NCBI GenBank assembly: GCA_038246575.1
Contig: JBBRVU010000045.1
Coordinates: 1 to 24,548 of the forward strand
Length of the DNA stretch: 24,548 bases
Source: JACCUZ01 sp038246575
GTDB taxonomy: Bacteria > Actinomycetota > Actinomycetes > JACCUZ01
Direction: 5' to 3'
Numbering within the stretch: the first letter of the stretch is position 1; every line of letters begins with the position of its first letter. The position numbers and the translations under genes are program-made. The notes below the pieces were generated by a model that worked only from the letters and a program-made list of their open reading frames with translations, made no database searches and was not told where the DNA came from. This document shows, piece after piece, positions 1 to 7,178 of this stretch.

Positions 1-228
1 CGACTCACACGACAGCACCCGGAAACCGTCCTCGCGCTCCCACGTGGCCCACTCGTCGCGGTAGTCCGCGACCGAGCCCAGCACCCGGTCGGTCGTGTGG
101 AAGATGAACGTGGCGTGGTCGTCGAAAGCGGCGAAGTACGTCGCCAGGTCGCCGGACCCGAAGGCCTCGACCAGCGCCGCTGCCGTCGCGAGGACCTCGG
201 CCGTCAGCTCATCCGCAGACCCGGTCAT
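1..228 (-). CDS. NTF2-like / SnoaL-like protein, 3' part outside the window
   Basis: The frame read leftward from an ATG at 228 is open to the window edge, giving about 76 residues without the C-terminus. It begins MTGSADELTAEVLATAAALV and continues with an Ala-rich helix, then YFAAFDDHATFIFHTTDR and a W-rich segment. An N-terminal helix followed by a 'F..hA.f' strand is how NTF2-like (DUF4440/SnoaL-like) proteins start. These small cone-shaped proteins act as isomerases, hydrolases or binding modules, and the fold alone does not give a substrate. It follows the ureohydrolase gene by 17 bases and is probably co-transcribed. A GTG at 249, overlapping the upstream stop as GTGA, is an alternative start adding seven residues. 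The ATG is preferred because GGGTGACGAG lies just before it. Confidence 0.6.
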   Translation of the reverse strand, partial: MTGSADELTAEVLATAAALVEAFGSGDLATYFAAFDDHATFIFHTTDRVLGSVADYRDEWATWEREDGFRVLSCES

Positions 229-245
229 CTCGTCACCCGACTCGT

Positions 246-1238
246 TCACTGGGTGCCGCCCGCCGGGCTGGCAGCCATCGCCGACAGCAGCTCGTACACC
301 GCGTGCGACGCGGCGATCCCGGTCATCTCGGCGTGGTCGTAGGCCGGCGCGACCTCGACGACGTCAGCGCCAACGAGGTCCAGGTCGCCGAACCCCCGCA
401 GGACCGCGAGCAGCTCGCGGCTGGTCAGGCCGCCAGCCTCGGGGGTCCCCGTGCCCGGAGCGTGCGCCGGGTCGAGCACGTCGATGTCGACGGAGACGTA
501 GACCGGCCGGTCGCCGACCCGATCCCGGATCCGTTCGATGACACCGCGCGCGCCCAGGTCGTCCATCTCGACGCTGTGCACGACGGTGAAGCCGAGCCCG
601 GCGTCGTCGGTCAGGTCGGTCGCCGCGTACAGCGGCCCGCGGATGCCCACGTGCATCGAGGCCTCCCGGTCGATGAGGCCCTCCTCGCTGGCCCGACGGA
701 ACGGCGTCCCGTGGGTGTAGTCGGCCCCGAAGTAGCTCTCCCAGGTGTCCAGGTGCGCATCGAAGTGCACCACCGCGACCGGGGCACCCCGGCGCTCGGT
801 GACCGCGCGTAGCAACGGCAACGCGATCGTGTGGTCGCCGCCGATCGTCATCAGCCGGCCGGCGCGCTCGAGCACCGACCGCGCCCCGTCGTGGATCGCC
901 TTGACAGCGGCGTCGATGTCGAACGGGTTCACGGCAAGATCACCGACGTCGACCACCTGCAGCGCGGCGAAGGGCTCGACGTCGACCGCCGGGTTGTACG
1001 GGCGCAGGAGTCGCGAGGACTCCCGCACATGGGTGGGACCGAACCGCGCACCGGGCCGGTAGCTCACCCCGGCATCGAAGGGCACGCCGAGGACAGCGAC
1101 GTCGACGTCGGACACCTCGTCGATCCGGGGCAGCATCGCGAACGTCGCCGGTCCGGCGAACCTCGGGACCAAGGTTGCGTCGACTTGTCCGACTCGACCC
1201 TGGGAGGTCAGCCGAGGGGGCTTTCCCGACTCAGTCAC
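246..1238 (-). CDS. Ureohydrolase, agmatinase/guanidinobutyrase type
   Basis: This is a binuclear-metal ureohydrolase of the arginase/agmatinase superfamily, which hydrolyses a guanidino group to urea plus an amine. With the GTG start at 1238 it has 330 residues, normal for the family. All metal-ligand motifs are visible: GGDH (His136), DAHLD (Asp160, His162, Asp164) and SVDIDVLDP (Asp251, Asp253), followed by GTGTPEAGG. The THGTPFRRA segment after the second motif is typical of agmatinases and guanidinobutyrases and not of arginases. The start is placed at 1238, overlapping the permease stop by 8 bases; a longer frame to 1292 would add 18 residues inside the permease tail. It is flanked by an NCS1 permease and shares a divergent promoter region with a cupin-type regulator. 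Agmatine, guanidinobutyrate, guanidinopropionate or another guanidino compound are all possible substrates. The family is certain, the substrate is not. Confidence 0.9.
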   Translation of the reverse strand: MTESGKPPRLTSQGRVGQVDATLVPRFAGPATFAMLPRIDEVSDVDVAVLGVPFDAGVSYRPGARFGPTHVRESSRLLRPYNPAVDVEPFAALQVVDVGDLAVNPFDIDAAVKAIHDGARSVLERAGRLMTIGGDHTIALPLLRAVTERRGAPVAVVHFDAHLDTWESYFGADYTHGTPFRRASEEGLIDREASMHVGIRGPLYAATDLTDDAGLGFTVVHSVEMDDLGARGVIERIRDRVGDRPVYVSVDIDVLDPAHAPGTGTPEAGGLTSRELLAVLRGFGDLDLVGADVVEVAPAYDHAEMTGIAASHAVYELLSAMAASPAGGTQ

Positions 1239-2799
1239 GCGCGGACTCGCCCACCGGTTCGCGTCGACGGCCTGCCCGGTGCGCCGACGCACGGGGGTCG
1301 TCGGTCACCGGTGTCGGCTCCGCGTCCCGCGTCGGGACGAAGCGGGACCCCTGCGGGCCGAAGACGTAGCTCGGCTCCGGGACGGCGAACAGCAGACCGA
1401 GGTAGACGACTGCCGCTATCGCCAGCGTGACCGGCACACTGACGTCGATCCCGCCCGCGGCGTTGCGGAACGGTCCCTCGATCAGCGGCGGGAAGTTCGC
1501 GAACAGCAACCCCACCACGGCGGCCGGCAACCAGGCGGCCATCCCGCGCCAGTTCACACCGGAGGTGAACCAGTACCTGCCACCGAGGCGGCCTTGGTTG
1601 AACACCTGCACGTCGTCGGGCGAGTAGTAGCCACGCCGTACGACGTAGCCGATCGTCATGATCACCATCCACGGCGAGGTGCAGATGATGATGGCGCCGA
1701 TGAACGCGTTCACGCTGTCGATCAGGTCGAACGCCAGCCGGCCGACGAGGATGAACACGAACGCCAGTGCGCCGATCAGCAGCGAGGCCTGCACCCGGCT
1801 CAGCCGGGGGAACACCGACGAGAAGTCCAGCCCGGTGCCGTAGAGCGACGTGACGCCCGTAGACATGCCGCCGAGGAACGCCACGGCGACGAGCACGAAC
1901 GTGTACCAGAGCGGCGAGGCCTGCACCAGGGCGAAGACGTAGTCGGCCTCACCGGACACGATCGTCGCAGTAGCGACACCGAACAGGAAGGGCACGAGGG
2001 TCGCCAGCTGAGCGGTGAAGGTCGCGCCGAGCAGTCGCGGCACCGACGTCCGGTCCGGGATGTAGCGCGACCAGTCACCGAGGAAGGCGCCGAACGAGAT
2101 CGGGTTGCCCATCACGATCAGCGCCGAGAGGACGAAGGTCGGCCAGAACGAGCCAAGCGCGTACGAGTCGGCCCCGGGGTCGTAGCCGAAGTCGAAGACA
2201 CTCGCGTAGGCGATGATGCCGAGCAGCATCAGCGCCGTGTTCGCGACCACCACGATCTTGTTGACCAGCAACATGAACTGGTAGCCGTAGACCACGACGA
2301 CGATGACCAGGGCGCCGAGGACGGCATAGATGATGCCGCGCACCGCGTCGTTGTCCGGCACGCCGAACAGCCGGGACAGCGCGCCCGCGAGAGCGTCGCC
2401 GCTGACCCAGACCGAGATCGAGTAGAACGCGATCGCGGTCAGCAGCGACAGGAACGAGCCCAGCACGCGGCCACGGACACCAAAGTGCGCACCCGAGGAG
2501 ACAGCGTTGTTGGTGCCGGTCCGCGGGCCGAACAAGCCCATCGGCATGAGGATCAGTGCCCCGACGACGACGCCCGCGAGGGTTGCCCCCACGGCCTGCC
2601 ACAGGGACAGCCCGAGCAGCACCGGGAAGGTGCCGAGGATGATCGTCGCGAAGGTGTTCGCACCTCCGAACTGGATGCGGAAGAGGTCCAGCGGACCCGA
2701 CGCGCGATCCTGCGCCGGGATCGTGTCGATGCCGTGCAGCTCGACCTCGGTGACCTTGGGCCGCCGCGGGGTCACCGTGGTCTGGTTCGGTCCGCTCAT
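1231..2799 (-). CDS. NCS1-family (purine/cytosine permease type) transporter
   Basis: A 522-residue membrane protein with about twelve hydrophobic segments, the expected size of nucleobase:cation symporter-1 (NCS1) proteins. The N-terminal segment IPAQDRASGPLDLFRIQFGG, followed by GANTFATIILG and GPRTGTNN, is characteristic of the cytosine permease branch. The last 45 or so residues are hydrophilic and rich in Arg and Asp. The family imports nucleobases, hydantoins, allantoin and related nitrogen-rich compounds, normally with Na+ or H+. ATG at 2799 follows a GGAGG ribosome site about 10 bases away. It is first in a leftward operon with the ureohydrolase, which suggests it imports the guanidino substrate and not a classical nucleobase; that specificity is inferred from context. 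The promoter and operator lie at 2862-2893. Confidence 0.93.
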   Translation of the reverse strand: MSGPNQTTVTPRRPKVTEVELHGIDTIPAQDRASGPLDLFRIQFGGANTFATIILGTFPVLLGLSLWQAVGATLAGVVVGALILMPMGLFGPRTGTNNAVSSGAHFGVRGRVLGSFLSLLTAIAFYSISVWVSGDALAGALSRLFGVPDNDAVRGIIYAVLGALVIVVVVYGYQFMLLVNKIVVVANTALMLLGIIAYASVFDFGYDPGADSYALGSFWPTFVLSALIVMGNPISFGAFLGDWSRYIPDRTSVPRLLGATFTAQLATLVPFLFGVATATIVSGEADYVFALVQASPLWYTFVLVAVAFLGGMSTGVTSLYGTGLDFSSVFPRLSRVQASLLIGALAFVFILVGRLAFDLIDSVNAFIGAIIICTSPWMVIMTIGYVVRRGYYSPDDVQVFNQGRLGGRYWFTSGVNWRGMAAWLPAAVVGLLFANFPPLIEGPFRNAAGGIDVSVPVTLAIAAVVYLGLLFAVPEPSYVFGPQGSRFVPTRDAEPTPVTDDPRASAHRAGRRREPVGESARD

Positions 2800-2861
2800 C
2801 GCGGCGTGTCCTCCGGTCCCGGGCGCCGGCCGGTCGCCCGCGCACCTCCCCGTGGGGCGTC

Positions 2862-2890
2862 ACCGTAGACGCGTGTTGCCTCTTAGGCAA
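2862..2890 (-). promoter_or_regulatory. Promoter of the NCS1/ureohydrolase operon
   Basis: On the minus strand TTGCCT (2890-2885) and TACGGT (2867-2862) are separated by exactly 17 bases, fitting a primary-sigma promoter. The predicted start lies near 2855, leaving a leader of about 55 bases with a GGAGG site before the ATG at 2799. Confidence 0.55.
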
Positions 2891-2893
2891 CAC
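2873..2893. promoter_or_regulatory. Operator-like perfect inverted repeat in the divergent region
   Basis: Arms GTGTTGCCT and AGGCAACAC are perfectly complementary around a 3-base centre (CTT). The right arm contains the -35 hexamer of the leftward promoter, so a bound protein would block it. A second, overlapping repeat (CAACA-CT-TGTTG, 2888-2899) adds another half site on the rightward side. The likely ligand is the XRE-cupin regulator encoded at 3597-4181; this is inferred from position. Confidence 0.6.
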
Positions 2894-2925
2894 TTGTTGT
2901 CCAACTCGAGGAAAGAGAGGCTGCT

Positions 2926-3594
2926 GTGCGCGTTCGCCGCTTCGTCGACCTGTCACTGCCGGTCGGCCCCGGGACGCAGGTCTATCCCGGCGACCCCCAG
3001 CCCCGGCTCACGGTGCACTCCACCGTCGCCCGGGACGGCTACAACCTGCTCCACCTCGACCTCGGGTCGCAGACCGGCACCCATGTGGACGCGCCGTACC
3101 ACTTCCAGGACGACGGCGCCCGGGTCGACGGGCTGGACCTCGCGCTCTTTGCCGGGCCGGCGGTCGTGCTCGACGTTCGCGGTGTCGGTGCCCGGGAACG
3201 GATCACCTGGGACCGACTCGCCCCGTTCGCCGACCGCCTCGGTCCCGGCGTCATCGCCCTCATCTGCACCGGGTGGTCGGCCCGCTACGGGAGCCCGGCG
3301 TACTTCGACAACCCGTTCCTGGACGCGGAGGCCTGCCAGCGGCTGCTGGCGATCGGCGTGCGCACGTTCTGCCTCGACGCGATCAACATCGACGAGACGC
3401 CCGACGACGAGCACCCCGGCGAGGGTTACCCCGTGCACCACCTGATCGCCGACGCCGGCGGGGTCATCGGGGAGAACTTCCGCAACCTCGAGCACATCGA
3501 CTTCCCGGACCCGTTCGTCAGCGCGCTGCCGATCGCCCTGGAGAATGCCGACGGAGCACCGGTGCGTGCCGTGGCGATGATGCTGGAGGGCTGA
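2926..3594 (+). CDS. Cyclase-family (kynurenine-formamidase-like) metal hydrolase
   Basis: A 222-residue protein of the cyclase family (PF04199), which includes kynurenine formamidase KynB and isatin hydrolase; these use divalent metal to hydrolyse amide or lactam bonds. The core motif appears at residues 50-60 as TGTHVDAPYHF, giving His53, Asp55 and His59. His171 and Glu183 (in IGEN) fall 12 residues apart, like the later metal ligands of KynB. The position usually held by the first His of HxGTHxDxPxH is Gln49 here, so the metal site is not standard. GTG at 2926 follows GAGAGG. The gene is transcribed away from the permease and ends 2 bases before the regulator. It probably acts on the same compound or its breakdown product. 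A role in tryptophan degradation is not supported by the neighbours. Confidence 0.85.
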   Translation: MRVRRFVDLSLPVGPGTQVYPGDPQPRLTVHSTVARDGYNLLHLDLGSQTGTHVDAPYHFQDDGARVDGLDLALFAGPAVVLDVRGVGARERITWDRLAPFADRLGPGVIALICTGWSARYGSPAYFDNPFLDAEACQRLLAIGVRTFCLDAINIDETPDDEHPGEGYPVHHLIADAGGVIGENFRNLEHIDFPDPFVSALPIALENADGAPVRAVAMMLEG

Positions 3595-3596
3595 GG

Positions 3597-4181
3597 ATGC
3601 CAGGACGGGTACGTCGGGTGGCCGAGCCTGCGACGACGACCGGGGTCGCGATCGGAGGTCGGCTGCGCGCCGCCCGACAGGCCCGCAGCCTGACGTTGGA
3701 GTCGGTGGCGACCGCGACCGGCCTGACGAAGGGATTCCTCAGCCGCCTCGAGCGCGACGAGGTGTCGCCGTCGGTCGCTTCCCTCGTCGGTGTGTGCGAG
3801 GTGGTCGGGATCCGGGTGGGTGAGCTCTTCGAGCCGCCCTCGACCTCGCTGGTGCGTGCGGCGGAGGGGCGCCGGATCAACTTCGGCGGCCGCAACGTGG
3901 AGGAGTTCCTGCTCACGCCTGGCACCCAGTCCGGTCTGCAGGTCATCCACTCCAGCATCGAGATCGGCGGCACCGGTGGCGACGAGCTGTACACCCTCGA
4001 CACCGAGGTGGAGTTCGTCTACGTCGTCCGTGGCGAGCTCGTCGTGAGCCTCACCGACCAGACGGTCCACCTCACCACCGGCGACGCCTTCACCTTCCCC
4101 GGCCGCGAGCCGCACTCGTGGGCGAACCCCTCGGACACCGAAGCCACCGAGGTGCTCTGGGTCCTCGCGCCGGCGCCCTGA
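3597..4181 (+). CDS. XRE-family transcriptional regulator with C-terminal cupin domain
   Basis: A 194-residue regulator with a helix-turn-helix at residues 19-75 (GGRLRAARQARSLTLESVAT, then TGLTKGFLSRLERDEVSPSV) and a cupin_2 domain at about 125-190 (GDELYTLDTEVEFVYVVRGE, then TTGDAFTFPGREPHSW). This layout matches PuuR-like regulators, where the cupin senses a small molecule such as an amine. The start is the ATG at 3597, two bases after the cyclase stop and preceded by GGAGGGCTGAGG; a longer upstream frame is ignored because it lies wholly inside the cyclase gene. It very probably controls the divergent cluster through the inverted repeat at 2873-2893. Whether it represses or activates cannot be read from sequence, though the repeat's overlap with the -35 box suggests repression. 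Its end is 18 bases from the convergent amidase gene. Confidence 0.9.
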   Translation: MPGRVRRVAEPATTTGVAIGGRLRAARQARSLTLESVATATGLTKGFLSRLERDEVSPSVASLVGVCEVVGIRVGELFEPPSTSLVRAAEGRRINFGGRNVEEFLLTPGTQSGLQVIHSSIEIGGTGGDELYTLDTEVEFVYVVRGELVVSLTDQTVHLTTGDAFTFPGREPHSWANPSDTEATEVLWVLAPAP

Positions 4182-4199
4182 CGACTGGGGCGCTCCGGA

Positions 4200-4961
4200 T
4201 CAGAGGCGGCGGTCGCCGAGCACGGGGAACGACGCGCGGGTGGTGGCGACGAGGTCCGGGTCCAGGTCGGCGACGAGGACCTCCTCGCCGTCGCCCGCCT
4301 CGGCCAGCACCACGCCCCACGGGTCCACGACCATGGAGTGCCCGCCCATCGGCACACCTGCGTGGGTTCCCGCGGTGTTGCACGCCACGACGTAGGACTG
4401 GTTCTCCACCGCGCGTGCCTGCGCCAGCAGCTGCCAGTGCCCGACCCGGCGAGCGGGCCAGGCCGCGACGAGGAGGACGACTTCGGCTCCCTGGTCGAGC
4501 AGCAGCCGGAACTGCTCGGGGAAGCGCAGGTCGTAGCAGGTCGCGAGTCCGATGCCGTCGTGAACGACCGGACCGTCGCCCGCCGTCATCAGCTTTGGCT
4601 CCCCGTCGCCGAAGCCGAACAGGTGGATCTTGCGGTACGTCGACTCGACCTCACCCATCGAGTCCAGCAGCACCGAGGTGTTGAACAGCCGCCCCGTCTC
4701 GTCGCGCTCGACGAAGGACCCCATGTGCACCCGCGCGCCGAGGTCCCGGGCTGCATCCCGCAGCGACGAGACCACAGCCCCGTCGAAGGGCTGCGCCTCG
4801 ACCTCCCACCGGTCGTAGGAGAACCCTCCCTGGGACCACAGCTCGGGCAGCACGACCAGGTCGGCGCCGGACTGCGCGCGGACCATCCCTGCCACCCGTT
4901 CCGTCCGCTCGCCGATCGACTCCGAGTCGTCGTAGCCCAGCTGGAGCACGTGAACACGCAT
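4200..4961 (-). CDS. Carbon-nitrogen hydrolase (nitrilase superfamily, omega-amidase-like)
   Basis: A 253-residue cytoplasmic hydrolase with the nitrilase-superfamily triad: Glu40 in LPELW, Lys111 in YRKIHLFGF and Cys142 in ATCYDLRFPE. Length and motif context resemble the Nit2/YafV omega-amidase and general amidase branch, which release ammonia from short omega-amides; true nitrilases are longer. ATG at 4961 gives the normal family N-terminus (MRVHVLQLGYDD); an upstream in-frame extension to 5111 has no family similarity and overlaps the divergent gene. It is convergent with the regulator of the guanidino cluster (18-base gap), so it need not belong to that pathway. Its start is only 19 bases from the start of the divergent gene at 4981. 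Confidence 0.9.
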   Translation of the reverse strand: MRVHVLQLGYDDSESIGERTERVAGMVRAQSGADLVVLPELWSQGGFSYDRWEVEAQPFDGAVVSSLRDAARDLGARVHMGSFVERDETGRLFNTSVLLDSMGEVESTYRKIHLFGFGDGEPKLMTAGDGPVVHDGIGLATCYDLRFPEQFRLLLDQGAEVVLLVAAWPARRVGHWQLLAQARAVENQSYVVACNTAGTHAGVPMGGHSMVVDPWGVVLAEAGDGEEVLVADLDPDLVATTRASFPVLGDRRL

Positions 4962-4966
4962 GGGCC

Positions 4967-4972
4967 TAGCCT
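4967..4972 (+). promoter_or_regulatory. Leaderless -10 box (TAGCCT)
   Basis: TAGCCT is followed by eight bases and the ATG at 4981, the geometry of a leaderless actinobacterial transcript. The same box, TAGCCTCG, precedes the gene at 5864. No ribosome site is visible before the ATG, and no -35 box is evident. Confidence 0.45.
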
Positions 4973-4980
4973 CGCACGAC

Positions 4981-5817
4981 ATGAGCGAGAAGCAGCAGCC
5001 CGGCAAGCAGGCTCCCGACCTGGCCTTCTTCGTCGACGCCTTCGAGCAGTCCGTCCGCTCGCTGCTCTCCGCCGTGGCGGACCTTCCGGTGCAGGCGTGG
5101 GATCGCCCCACCGACCTACCCGGCTGGACGGTGCGCGACGTGCTGGCTCACGTGGCCGCGATCGAGAGCGAGCTGTCGGGACAGCCCACGTCCCCACCGC
5201 TTCAGGCCTTCGGTGCCCACGTGCGCGACGACTTCGGGCGGCACATGGAGAACGGCGTCGACGCCCGACGTCGGCGGCCGGTCGAGGACGTGGTCGCCGA
5301 GCTGGCCACGGCTCTCGAGGAGCGGCTGCCCCAGATGCGCGCGATGTCGCCCGACTCGCCGCCGACCCGGGTCCCGGCCGGCAAGCGGTGGGACACCAGG
5401 CTGCTGCTGAGCAACCGGGTCGTCGATGCGTGGATGCACGAGCAGGACGTCCGCCGCGCCGTGGACCGACCCGGAAACCTCGACGGGCCCGGTGCCACCG
5501 TGGTGCGCGAGGCGATCGTGGGGGCGCTGCCGTACGTCCTGGTCAAGCGGTGCGGCGGGCAGCCCGGTGCGTCGCTGCGCCTCGTCGCGACCGGGCCGGT
5601 CAAGGTCGACACCACCGCGCTGGTCGGTGCCGACGGACGGGCGGGCACGGTCCGCGACCCGGACGGGGCCGTGCCGGCGGCGGTCCTGACCACCGACTGG
5701 CAGACGCTCGTGCGGCTCTTCGGAGGTCGCGTCCCGGCCGACGAGGCCGAGGTCGCGATCGGCGGCGACGAGGCCCTCGGCCGCCGTGCCGTCAGCGGTC
5801 TCCGACTGACTCCCTGA
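4981..5817 (+). CDS. Maleylpyruvate isomerase family mycothiol-dependent enzyme
   Basis: A 278-residue protein with an N-terminal DinB-like four-helix domain of the mycothiol-dependent maleylpyruvate isomerase family (PF11716/TIGR03083). Diagnostic segments are WDRPTDLPGWTVRDVLAHVA near residue 43 and WMHEQDVRRAV near residue 151; their histidines are the usual metal ligands. The C-terminal part is an alpha/beta domain of the SCP2-like kind often fused in this family. Members use mycothiol, the actinobacterial thiol, in isomerisation or conjugation, but most have no known substrate, and this one cannot be assigned. ATG at 4981 is chosen over the ATG at 4960 because the latter overlaps the divergent start and 4981 fits a leaderless -10 box. 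Confidence 0.85.
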   Translation: MSEKQQPGKQAPDLAFFVDAFEQSVRSLLSAVADLPVQAWDRPTDLPGWTVRDVLAHVAAIESELSGQPTSPPLQAFGAHVRDDFGRHMENGVDARRRRPVEDVVAELATALEERLPQMRAMSPDSPPTRVPAGKRWDTRLLLSNRVVDAWMHEQDVRRAVDRPGNLDGPGATVVREAIVGALPYVLVKRCGGQPGASLRLVATGPVKVDTTALVGADGRAGTVRDPDGAVPAAVLTTDWQTLVRLFGGRVPADEAEVAIGGDEALGRRAVSGLRLTP

Positions 5818-5852
5818 GAGTCGGCGACCAGGAGCACACCGCGGTGCCCGGA

Positions 5853-5858
5853 TAGCCT
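5853..5858 (+). promoter_or_regulatory. Leaderless -10 box (TAGCCT)
   Basis: TAGCCT lies five bases before the GTG at 5864 and eight bases before the in-frame ATG at 5867. The shared TAGCCTCG with the 4967 box suggests the ATG at 5867 may be the true start. Confidence 0.4.
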
Positions 5859-5863
5859 CGCGG

Positions 5864-7153
5864 GTGATGACTGACGCGAGCTCGACCAGGGCCGAGTCCG
5901 ACCTGCCCGGGGAGCGACACGTCCCGCTGACGACGCCCGAGGTCGTCGAGCTGTGCACCCGCGGGCTCGGTGAGGCGGATGCGGCGCAGTTCAGCGCGCT
6001 CGCGGACCGTCTCGGGGCCGTGCTGCACGCGACCTACCGGGACTGGTGGCGCAACGTGAAGACCCTCTATCTCGAGCACTCGCCGGATCGGCGCGGCCCG
6101 GACCCGGATGAGCGCCTCCAGGCCGTCGACCCGGAGACCAACGAGCGCTTCGTCAGCGAGCTGCGCACCCTTCTCGACGCTGCGAACTACGACGCCGTGC
6201 CGCGCGAGGCACTCGAGCGCGCGCTGTCGGAGGAGTCGGTCTTCCGGGTCCGACTGGAGGTCGACCTCGACCACTACGAGGAGCTGCTGCTGTTCCGCCG
6301 CGGCGCTGCCGACCGGCAGGAGACGGTGAAGCGCTGGTACGGCCTGCGCCGCAAGGAGATCCGGTTCATCGACTACCGACGGGTGGTGATGTACGCGAGA
6401 TACCGCGACGCCGCGTACTTCCGCAAGCACGACATCGATGTCGAGAAGCTGAACATCGAGCCGGGCCGTGCGTTCATGAAGCAGTTCCGGGACGTGCCGG
6501 AGGCCGACCTCGAGATGCTGCTGCCAAACACCGACGTCCGCATGCGCACCGTGGACAAGCTGGTCATCGGAGTTCCTGCGGCGATCGGCGGCGTGGTCAT
6601 CGCCGCGACCAAGCTCGTGGCAGCCGCGGGTCTGCTGGTCCTGCTGCTGGGGGCCTGGCTCGGGTTCTCGGACCGACCCGCTGACCTGTCCTTCGGCCGC
6701 CTGGCGACCCTGCTCGGTGGTCTGGTGGCGTTCGGTGCCTACGTGTGGCGGCAGTGGAGCAAGTTCAAGAACCGGCGGATCCACTTCATGAAGACGCTGT
6801 CGGAAAACCTCTACGTCAAGACGCTGGCTGACGGGCCAGGGGTGCTGTTCTCGGTCCTGGACGCGGCCGAGGAAGAGGACACCAAGGAGGCGCTGCTGGC
6901 CTACCGTTGTCTGCTCGACGGCCCACGGACGGCCGAGGAGCTCGACGACGCGGTCGAGAGCTGGCTGCGCGAGGACGCCAGGGTGACGCTGGACTTCGAG
7001 GTGTCCGACGCGATCGCCAAGCTCGCGGCGCTCGGCCTCGCCCGGCCGGAGGGTGAGCGGTGTGCGGCCGCGACGCTTGCCGACGCGGCGGAGTCGCTGC
7101 TGCGGATCTGGGCCCGGATCGGGGAGACCGGAAAGGTGCCGGCCCTGCGCTGA
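5864..7153 (+). CDS. DUF3754 (TMEM143-like) membrane protein
   Basis: A 429-residue protein. The first 230 or so residues are soluble and charged. The stretch YFRKHDIDVEKLNIEPGRAF followed by FRDVPEADLEMLLPNTDVRM is the conserved signature of DUF3754, also found in the mitochondrial protein TMEM143 and plant homologues. Two hydrophobic segments follow at roughly residues 230-262 and 275-297 (LATLLGGLVAFGAYVWRQW), then a soluble C-terminal domain that resembles a winged-helix-like bundle rich in Glu and Ala. No enzymatic motif is visible and the family has no established biochemical role. GTG at 5864 and ATG at 5867 are equivalent candidate starts. It is probably monocistronic, with a hairpin covering its stop codon. 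Confidence 0.8.
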   Translation: MMTDASSTRAESDLPGERHVPLTTPEVVELCTRGLGEADAAQFSALADRLGAVLHATYRDWWRNVKTLYLEHSPDRRGPDPDERLQAVDPETNERFVSELRTLLDAANYDAVPREALERALSEESVFRVRLEVDLDHYEELLLFRRGAADRQETVKRWYGLRRKEIRFIDYRRVVMYARYRDAAYFRKHDIDVEKLNIEPGRAFMKQFRDVPEADLEMLLPNTDVRMRTVDKLVIGVPAAIGGVVIAATKLVAAAGLLVLLLGAWLGFSDRPADLSFGRLATLLGGLVAFGAYVWRQWSKFKNRRIHFMKTLSENLYVKTLADGPGVLFSVLDAAEEEDTKEALLAYRCLLDGPRTAEELDDAVESWLREDARVTLDFEVSDAIAKLAALGLARPEGERCAAATLADAAESLLRIWARIGETGKVPALR

Positions 7154-7169
7154 CCGGTCAGGCCCGGTC
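7152..7169. terminator. Hairpin between convergent genes, possible bidirectional terminator
   Basis: GACCGG and CCGGTC form a perfect 6-bp GC stem around the loop TCAGGC. It begins inside the stop codon of the DUF3754 gene and lies just past the end of the leftward small gene. There is no T-tract, so this would be a GC-hairpin terminator of the actinobacterial kind; the call is tentative. Confidence 0.35.
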
Positions 7170-7178
7170 GCGGGTGGC

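Noticed and set aside
1279..2868. Long rightward open frame opposite the permease gene
   Set aside because: Its product is rich in Arg, Asp and His with no domain, and it mirrors the well-conserved permease; high GC leaves few stops on the opposite strand.
2926..3594. Kynurenine formamidase of tryptophan breakdown
   Set aside because: No kynureninase or tryptophan dioxygenase gene is near and the first motif His is replaced by Gln, so only the broader family name is given.
4338..5855. Rightward 505-codon open frame across the amidase and the next gene
   Set aside because: It is antisense to the amidase and out of frame with the isomerase-fold gene, with low-complexity Arg/Ala/Gly sequence.
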